This document shows, piece after piece, positions 35,453 to 39,355 of a stretch of 39,355 bases of DNA. The DNA comes from an uncultured Bacteroidales bacterium (GTDB lineage: Bacteria; Bacteroidota; Bacteroidia; Bacteroidales; UBA932). A program made the position numbers and the translations under genes. The notes beneath the pieces are model-generated. The model worked only from the letters and a program-made list of their open reading frames with translations, had not been told where the DNA came from and made no database searches. Where the stretch lies: the NCBI GenBank assembly GCA_947367315.1, contig CANBDX010000019.1, positions 1 through 39,355 on the forward strand. The letters run 5' to 3'. The stretch's first letter is position 1, and each line of letters opens with the position of its first letter.

Positions 35453-35755
35453 ATGATTAAAGTATACGTAATGGAGAGCTGCCCTGACTGCGTAGAAGTC
35501 AAGCAGCGTTATAGCAATGACCCAAGCTTTGAGCTGGTAGATATCGGCAAGCAGGCTAGAGACCTTAAGGAGTTCCTCGTGCTTCGCGATACGCATCCGG
35601 CATTCGAGAAGGTCAGGGAGCGTGGCAACATCGGAATACCATGCTTTATCAAGGAGGATGGAACAGTGATCATCTCACTGAAGAAGTTCGACGACTCCTT
35701 TGAGCCGGTATATGCTGAAGGAGCCGCATGTAATCTTGATGGAACAGGGTGCTAA
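35453..35755 (+). CDS. Glutaredoxin-like thioredoxin-fold protein
   Basis: A 100-residue cytosolic protein with a CPDC active-site motif (residues 10-13 of MIKVYVMESCPDC) at the end of the first strand and a cis-proline in GIPCF. This is the glutaredoxin fold with an unusual CPDC pair rather than CPYC. The C terminus has two further cysteines (AACNLDGTGC) that could form a second redox pair. It leads the run with PAS, GNAT and DUF1653 genes. The partner is unknown. Confidence 0.8.
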   Translation: MIKVYVMESCPDCVEVKQRYSNDPSFELVDIGKQARDLKEFLVLRDTHPAFEKVRERGNIGIPCFIKEDGTVIISLKKFDDSFEPVYAEGAACNLDGTGC

Positions 35756-35766
35756 AAGAATTTTAC

Positions 35767-36096
35767 ATGATACCAGATTGGGCAAAAGAAATGAACTGCG
35801 CCGTCACTGTATGTGACAAGGAGGGCGTGATACTCTATATGAACGACATGGCAAAGGAGACGTTTGCCTCGCACGGAGACCTTATCGGCAAGAGCCTTAT
35901 CCCTTGCCATAATGAGCGCTCACGTGCTATCATCTCAGACCTTCTTGCGACAGGTGGAAGTAATGCGTACACCATCCAGAAGAACGGCCTGAAGAAGATA
36001 ATCTATCAGACTGCATGGAAGGAGAATGGAGAGGTAGCGGGACTTGTAGAGATTTCTATGGTCATCCCTGAGGATATGCCGCATTACGTGAGGTAG
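35767..36096 (+). CDS. Stand-alone PAS domain protein
   Basis: A protein of about 109 residues consisting of a single PAS fold (VTVCDKEGVILYMNDMAKETF, DLIGKSLIPCHNERS, then TIQKNGLKKIIYQTAW). No output domain is attached. The start is set at ATG 35767, since a GTG at 35749 would overlap the preceding gene. The CHNE segment with its Cys-His pair is at the usual cofactor-facing helix, so a ligand such as heme or flavin is possible but not shown. It sits 11 bp after the glutaredoxin-like gene. Confidence 0.8.
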   Translation: MIPDWAKEMNCAVTVCDKEGVILYMNDMAKETFASHGDLIGKSLIPCHNERSRAIISDLLATGGSNAYTIQKNGLKKIIYQTAWKENGEVAGLVEISMVIPEDMPHYVR

Positions 36097-36100
36097 CCGT

Positions 36101-36652
36101 ATGATTCGAAGAGCAAGAAAAGAAGAAGCCGCACAGATTGCAGAGCTGTTCATGCTGGCCTGGCCGGTAGAGGAGATTCTGGAATTCAACAGCCTTACCT
36201 ACGAGCAGCTTCATGAGTCCATGACTGCAATTGCCGCTGCAGAGGAGACCATCTACAGTTACGAGAACACCATCGTGGCTGAAGTGGACGGGAAGGTAGT
36301 CGGAGCAATGTGTGCGTACGACGGAGCGGACTACCAGAGGCTCAAGCAGCCTATCGCGGATGTACTTGGTGCAGACTCAGGCTTTGCACAGCTGAAGGAA
36401 ACTGAAGCAGGAGAGTTTTATCTCGATTCCGTAGGCGTGCTTCTTGAATACCGTGGCAGAGGCATCGCATCAAGTCTTTTCGAAGCTCAGTGTAAGCGTG
36501 CTGCATCACTCGGTCATAAGGTAGCCGGACTCATAGTGGATGTGGACAAGCCACAGGCAGAGGCCTTGTATGCAAGATTAGGATTCACCTATCTTGACGA
36601 CAAGGACTTCTTCGGACATACCATGAAGCATATGGTCAGAAATCTAAAATAA
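36101..36652 (+). CDS. GNAT family N-acetyltransferase
   Basis: A 183-residue acetyltransferase. Motif A, DSVGVLLEYRGRGIASSLF, carries the acetyl-CoA pyrophosphate loop R-G-R-G-I-A; motif B follows with EALYARLGFTYL. The start IRRARKEEAAQIAELF is the usual first strand and helix. The acceptor is unknown. It lies 4 bp after the PAS gene and 2 bp before DUF1653. Confidence 0.88.
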   Translation: MIRRARKEEAAQIAELFMLAWPVEEILEFNSLTYEQLHESMTAIAAAEETIYSYENTIVAEVDGKVVGAMCAYDGADYQRLKQPIADVLGADSGFAQLKETEAGEFYLDSVGVLLEYRGRGIASSLFEAQCKRAASLGHKVAGLIVDVDKPQAEALYARLGFTYLDDKDFFGHTMKHMVRNLK

Positions 36653-36654
36653 CC

Positions 36655-36888
36655 ATGAATCAGTACTACAGACATTTCAAGGGCAACATTTATCGTGTCC
36701 TTCATATAGCCAAGCATTCCGAGACCCTTGAGGACATGGTCGTATATCAGGCGATGTACGGCGAGAGAGGCATCTGGGTAAGACCATTAGCCATGTTTGA
36801 GGAGGAGATCGAGAGGGACGGAAAGACCGTCAGACGCTTCTCCCCTATATCTTCAGAGGAGGCCGAGAAGGAAATCAATAAGCAATAG
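36655..36888 (+). CDS. DUF1653 domain protein
   Basis: A 77-residue single-domain protein, with YYRHFKGNIYRVLHIAKHSETLEDMVVYQ in outline and IWVRPLAMFEE, matching DUF1653. The family is small and beta-rich with no known biochemical role. It is two bases after the GNAT stop, so the two are probably co-translated. Confidence 0.85.
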   Translation: MNQYYRHFKGNIYRVLHIAKHSETLEDMVVYQAMYGERGIWVRPLAMFEEEIERDGKTVRRFSPISSEEAEKEINKQ

Positions 36889-36945
36889 CGACTCTAATTT
36901 GGCAAGGGGTTTGCAGATATATATTGCATACAACTATAACAGCCG

Positions 36946-37458
36946 ATGAAGAGCAAACTTAGTCTTTCCACTGACAGAAAGTCAGTCTCAGAAGGAGAAT
37001 ACATTGAGATCATATGGTCATGCGATGCATGTCCTGACTCATTATATATATCGATTGATTCCGGATGCACCCAGTACAGTATCGCTGTGTCGGATTCCGG
37101 AACCACTCGTATTCCTGTTCCTAGATCAAACGGGAAGATGAACGTCAAGCTCATCGGCATGATTTCCGGCAAGAAAGTCACTGAGAGCCTGGATGTACGC
37201 GTTAAGAGTGTCAAGAGCAAAGTGGCCAAGGCTCCTCTTTCGAGTAGACTGAAGCTCTTCAAGGAGAAGATGCAGGCCAAGTGGTACGTCTTTAGAGCGC
37301 AACTCAAGTACTGGTGGCTTTCGAGGAAGAAATGGCAGAAGGCTCTCTGGATTGCTCTGCTTGCACTATGGCTTGGAATGCTCATCGCTTCTTTCGGAAA
37401 CAAACCAGAACCTAAGGTATCATCAGATCAGATTCAGACAGCATATCTAATTAGATAA
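36946..37458 (+). CDS. Unknown protein with beta-rich N terminus and C-terminal membrane anchor
   Basis: A 170-residue protein that I do not recognise. Residues 1-85 look like a beta sandwich (KLSLSTDRKSVSEGEYIEI, IPVPRSNGKMNVKLIG), similar in pattern to Ig-like or carbohydrate-binding folds. A basic, Trp-rich stretch follows (about 95-140), then one transmembrane helix (ALWIALLALWLGMLIASF, about 144-161) and a short polar tail. With no signal peptide, the N terminus should face the cytosol. The preceding 57-bp spacer lacks a clear promoter. Confidence 0.6.
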   Translation: MKSKLSLSTDRKSVSEGEYIEIIWSCDACPDSLYISIDSGCTQYSIAVSDSGTTRIPVPRSNGKMNVKLIGMISGKKVTESLDVRVKSVKSKVAKAPLSSRLKLFKEKMQAKWYVFRAQLKYWWLSRKKWQKALWIALLALWLGMLIASFGNKPEPKVSSDQIQTAYLIR

Positions 37459-37497
37459 CTATAGAAACACTCTTTAGATATTTTCATAGTTAGTTTT
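37456..37497 (+). terminator. Weak AT-rich terminator candidate
   Basis: TAACTAT (37456-37462, overlapping the stop codon) pairs with ATAGTTA (37486-37492) over 7 bp with a 23-nt loop, followed by GTTTTT. The stem has low stability. Confidence 0.35.
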
Positions 37498-37543
37498 TGT
37501 GTAGTGGTCCTGCTTCGATGCGAATTGATGCCGGACTTTTTTG

Positions 37544-37551
37544 TAACTTTG
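37544..37551 (+). promoter_or_regulatory. -7 element of the YdeI-like gene promoter
   Basis: TAACTTTG followed by C matches the consensus. A TTG at 37525-37527 is 16 nt upstream. The ATG is 28 nt downstream. Confidence 0.55.
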
Positions 37552-37578
37552 CTTGAAGAACGACACAAAGACACCTAA

Positions 37579-38148
37579 ATGGCATCAGAGATATTACAGG
37601 TAAAGAGTAGGTCCGAGTTCAGGCAATGGCTGATCGAGCATTCAACAAAGGAAAGGGAATGTTGGATTGTAGTGAAGCGTGGCAAACCGACTGACGAATC
37701 CATATTCTACTATCTTGATGCAGTAGAGGAGGCTCTTTGCTTTGGCTGGATAGACAGCACTATACGATATATTAATGGCATAGCAGCCCAACGATTCTCA
37801 CCACGCAGAAAGGGTAGCCCTTGGACTGAGTTGAATAAAGAGCGTTGCCGCAGGCTGGAGAAGCTAGGACTCATGACTGATGCAGGCAGAGCAGTCCTCC
37901 CTCCCCTAGGACCAAGAAGTTTCCAGATCGATAAGGACGTAGAAGACGCACTAAAGGCGGCAAGAGTATGGAGTACCTTCAAGTCATTCCCTGGTCTTTA
38001 TCAACGCGTTCGTGCGTATAACATAGGCTTTGCAAAGAGCAGCTATCCTGAATCATACAAACGATCTCTTTCCCACTTTATAGAGGAAACCCGCAAAGGT
38101 AAGATGTATGGTGAGTGGAATGACTATGGAAGATTGTTAGATTACTAA
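37579..38148 (+). CDS. YdeI/OmdA (OmpD-associated) family protein
   Basis: A 189-residue cytosolic protein of the YdeI/OmpD-associated family. Hallmarks are the SRSEFRQWLIEHSTKERECW start, DAVEEALCFGWIDSTIR and FSPRRKGSPWTELNKERCRRL in outline. The biochemical role is unknown; some homologs are linked to bacteriocin or peptide resistance. It has its own promoter. Its stop TAA shares a base with the ATG at 38148 that opens the Smr gene. Confidence 0.85.
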   Translation: MASEILQVKSRSEFRQWLIEHSTKERECWIVVKRGKPTDESIFYYLDAVEEALCFGWIDSTIRYINGIAAQRFSPRRKGSPWTELNKERCRRLEKLGLMTDAGRAVLPPLGPRSFQIDKDVEDALKAARVWSTFKSFPGLYQRVRAYNIGFAKSSYPESYKRSLSHFIEETRKGKMYGEWNDYGRLLDY

Positions 38149-38186
38149 TGGCTAAGAAGACTATCATATCTGATTTCAGTCACTGA
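38148..38186 (+). pseudogene. N-terminal fragment of the Smr gene, separated by a -1 frameshift
   Basis: ATG 38148, overlapping the YdeI-like stop, opens 12 codons (MAKKTIISDFSH) and hits TGA at 38184-38186. The next frame is open from 38174 and reads into the Smr protein (SLKGKVTFSEKTSD...). Restoring one T after AGT (38178-38180) fuses both into MAKKTIISDFSSLKGKV. No slippery heptamer is present, so mutation or sequence error is more likely than programmed frameshifting. Confidence 0.55.
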
Positions 38187-38314
38187 AAGGGAAAGTAACC
38201 TTTTCGGAAAAGACTTCTGATACCAAGATATCACCAAAGGTTACACCTGCTGCTGTAACCCCTAAACCCAATGTATCAAAAGAAGGTCTCAAGGTCGGCC
38301 AAAGCGTAGTCCTG

Positions 38315-38785
38315 ATGGATTCCAGCCTGAGAGGTAAGATTGTAGGACTTGGAAAGAGAGTAAGAATCGAACTGGAAGATGATCTTGTCATTGAATCCGC
38401 CTACGGGGAGTTTGCCGTTACTGATAAGGCAGAGATCGCGAGCCTAAAAGATGCCAAGGTGAAGAAAAAGAAAACTGACACAGCATCCAAGCAGGCTAAA
38501 GCTGTTGTAAGTTCAGATGGTTCGCTTACGGTTGACCTGCATATTGAAGCGATTCCCGGAGGCACAAGTTTACCTAAAGGTCAGCAGTTACAGTTCCAGA
38601 TGGATACTTTCAGGAAGGTTATCCGTGAGAACATCAGTCATAGAGGAAGAAAGATCACCTTCATCCATGGCATAGGTGACGGCATACTAAAAGCTGCAAT
38701 CCGAAAGGAACTGGACGAAGTCCTCGCTCTCGGATGCAGCTACTGCGTTGGCGACCCGGCGATCACCATCGTTTCAATCAGGTAA
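38315..38785 (+). CDS. Smr (MutS2 C-terminal-like) domain protein, 5' end disrupted
   Basis: Residues from the first in-frame ATG form 156 amino acids. The Smr domain is C-terminal: LTVDLHIEAIPGG (the DLH motif, usually L-DLHG), and TFIHGIGDGILKAAIRKEL (the HGxG motif). Upstream, VGQSVVLMDSSLRGKIVGLGKRVRIEL is a small barrel-like region as in Bacteroidales Smr proteins. The ATG at 38315 is internal to that barrel, and no ATG, GTG or TTG exists between 38174 and 38315. The true protein was probably about 211 residues starting at 38148 before a one-base loss. Smr domains are nucleases acting on RNA or branched DNA. Confidence 0.75.
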   Translation: MDSSLRGKIVGLGKRVRIELEDDLVIESAYGEFAVTDKAEIASLKDAKVKKKKTDTASKQAKAVVSSDGSLTVDLHIEAIPGGTSLPKGQQLQFQMDTFRKVIRENISHRGRKITFIHGIGDGILKAAIRKELDEVLALGCSYCVGDPAITIVSIR

Positions 38786-38787
38786 CC

Positions 38788-38922
38788 TTAATTCTCCCCT
38801 GAGATTAGATAGTCATTCACTTCCTCAAGATTTCCACTGACAAGGTCAAAGAGCTTGTACATCAGCTCCGCCTCCTGCATTTCAGGGATGTATACTATAA
38901 CCTTCTTCCCAGCTCCTTTCAT
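38788..38922 (-). pseudogene. 44-codon frame, probable remnant
   Basis: ATG 38922 opens a 44-residue frame (MKGAGKKVIVYIPEMQEAE...) ending in TAA at 38788, 2 bp from the convergent Smr stop. The amphipathic second half looks like real protein, but no full domain is present and I do not recognise it. It overlaps the end of the flavin-reductase fragment by 4 bp. It may be the tail of a decayed gene or a small real gene. Confidence 0.35.
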
Positions 38923-39020
38923 CCATCTTTTCCTTGATGCGGGGTTCCATCTTCATTATATGTCCCGATGAAGAGTACCGGTTGCGGAATCATCCAGGGC
39001 TTTACTCCAAAACTCTTCAT
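38919..39020 (-). pseudogene. Flavin reductase (FMN-binding) N-terminal fragment
   Basis: From ATG 39020 on the minus strand the frame reads MKSFGVKPWMIPQPVLFIG, then TYNEDGTP, and stops at 38919. This is the start of the Bacteroidales flavin reductase family (K-S-F-G-x-K-x-x-x-x-P-x-PVL-I-x-TYDENG-x-P), which is normally about 190 residues. Everything after GTP is lost. It is a truncated remnant, 17 bp downstream of the permease stop. Confidence 0.65.
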
Positions 39021-39037
39021 ATCCTAATATCTGTTTT

Positions 39038-39355
39038 CTATGCGGTCGTTAATATGTATGATAACGAAGCTATGCTGATTACCAGCCATAGTATCACACC
39101 CTGAAGCAATGGCTTCAAACCGACTGCTTTTAATGTTAATTTAGAAAGTGAAGCTCCTATGAAGAACATCGTAACTATAAGCAGCTTACGAGCCACACCT
39201 GATATGAATCTGCCTACCTCAGGACAATCTTTCAAGACATATGTATTAAGCAGTATCGCCACGATGAACCAAAGAATAAACCAAGGGATGGATATCTTCT
39301 TTGCATCACTCTTGAATATGAGTGCGGTTACAAGTGCGAGAGGAATGATCCACAG
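39038..39355 (-). CDS. YeiH/UPF0324-type putative sulfate exporter, C-terminal part, cut by window edge
   Basis: The frame is open from the right edge to the stop at 39038 (105 residues). It shows about three hydrophobic helices (around IIPLALVTALIF, ISIPWFILWFIVAILLNTYV and LLQGVILWLVISIASLSYIL) and the segment VARKLLIVTMFFIGASL-x-K, typical of the C terminus of UPF0324/YeiH permeases. A GTG at 39262 is internal, not a start. The 5' part lies beyond the window. Substrate assignment as sulfate or sulfonate exporter is from family annotation only. Confidence 0.75.
   Translation of the reverse strand: MWIIPLALVTALIFKSDAKKISIPWFILWFIVAILLNTYVLKDCPEVGRFISGVARKLLIVTMFFIGASLSKLTLKAVGLKPLLQGVILWLVISIASLSYILTTA

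Noticed and set aside
38172..38186. Programmed -1 frameshift in the Smr gene
   Set aside because: The permitted overlap is only about 12 nt and holds no X-XXY-YYZ heptamer or obvious stimulating structure; a one-base loss or sequence error is simpler.
1..39355. CRISPR arrays, insertion sequences, prophage or integrase genes
   Set aside because: No regularly spaced direct repeats, transposase-like or integrase-like proteins were seen on either strand.

Overview
The window is a gene-dense, mostly housekeeping stretch of a chromosome from the order Bacteroidales (Bacteroidota). The signs are the phylum's promoter type (TTTG, about 19 bp, TAnnTTTG) upstream of many operons, the absence of Shine-Dalgarno sequences, a short 286-residue primary sigma factor without region 1.1, and families common in this phylum (DUF4831, TIGR02757, an S46 dipeptidyl-peptidase, a 100-residue glutaredoxin-like protein). 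GC content looks close to 50 percent. I cannot name a genus from sequence reading alone.

Layout. 1-4216 is minus strand: the first 20 codons of rpsF with its promoter and a leader hairpin, then an operon (read right to left) of an LpxL-type acyltransferase, a DUF4831 secreted protein, PepD and ferritin. 4385-6052 is a POT-family transporter ending in a strong terminator. 6129-15404 is a long plus-strand run: TIGR02757 protein (possibly leaderless), a zeta-toxin-like kinase preceded by a 12-bp inverted repeat and a 28-codon ORF, TldD, TldE/PmbA, SlyD, a GT2 glycosyltransferase, TrkA and a Uup-like ABC-F ATPase. 15410-19848 is a sugar-acid catabolic unit: a LacI-family regulator divergent from kdgK-eda-exuT, with a 30-bp palindrome between the two promoters. 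20021-22398 carries grpE-dnaJ, rplS with a structured leader, and tRNA-Arg(ACG). 22499-23857 is a DUF389 membrane protein, convergent with the minus-strand operon htrA-rpoD-argS-dut-murF (29776 down to 23877). 29985-35352 is plus strand: dnaN, an exonuclease, an unknown protein, a uracil-DNA-glycosylase-like protein and an S46 peptidase with the DPP11 specificity arginine. 35453-38785 holds small accessory genes (glutaredoxin-like, PAS, GNAT, DUF1653, a C-terminally anchored membrane protein, YdeI-like, a frameshifted Smr protein). The right edge has a decayed flavin-reductase fragment and the 3' part of a YeiH-type permease gene.

How genes work together. KdgK, Eda and the ExuT-like carrier form a 2-keto-3-deoxygluconate (hexuronate) route, most likely under the adjacent LacI-type repressor. 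TldD/TldE form a known heterodimeric protease. GrpE/DnaJ are DnaK co-chaperones. PepD, the POT carrier and DPP11 fit peptide-based nutrition.

The least ordinary signals are an in-frame repeat-like insertion inside the ABC-F gene with a related copy between kdgK and eda, the 30-bp operator-like palindrome, the inverted repeat and mini-ORF before the zeta-like kinase, the possibly leaderless TIGR02757 gene, structured leaders before rpsF and rplS, and the -1 frameshift in the Smr gene. I found no CRISPR array, insertion sequence or prophage.
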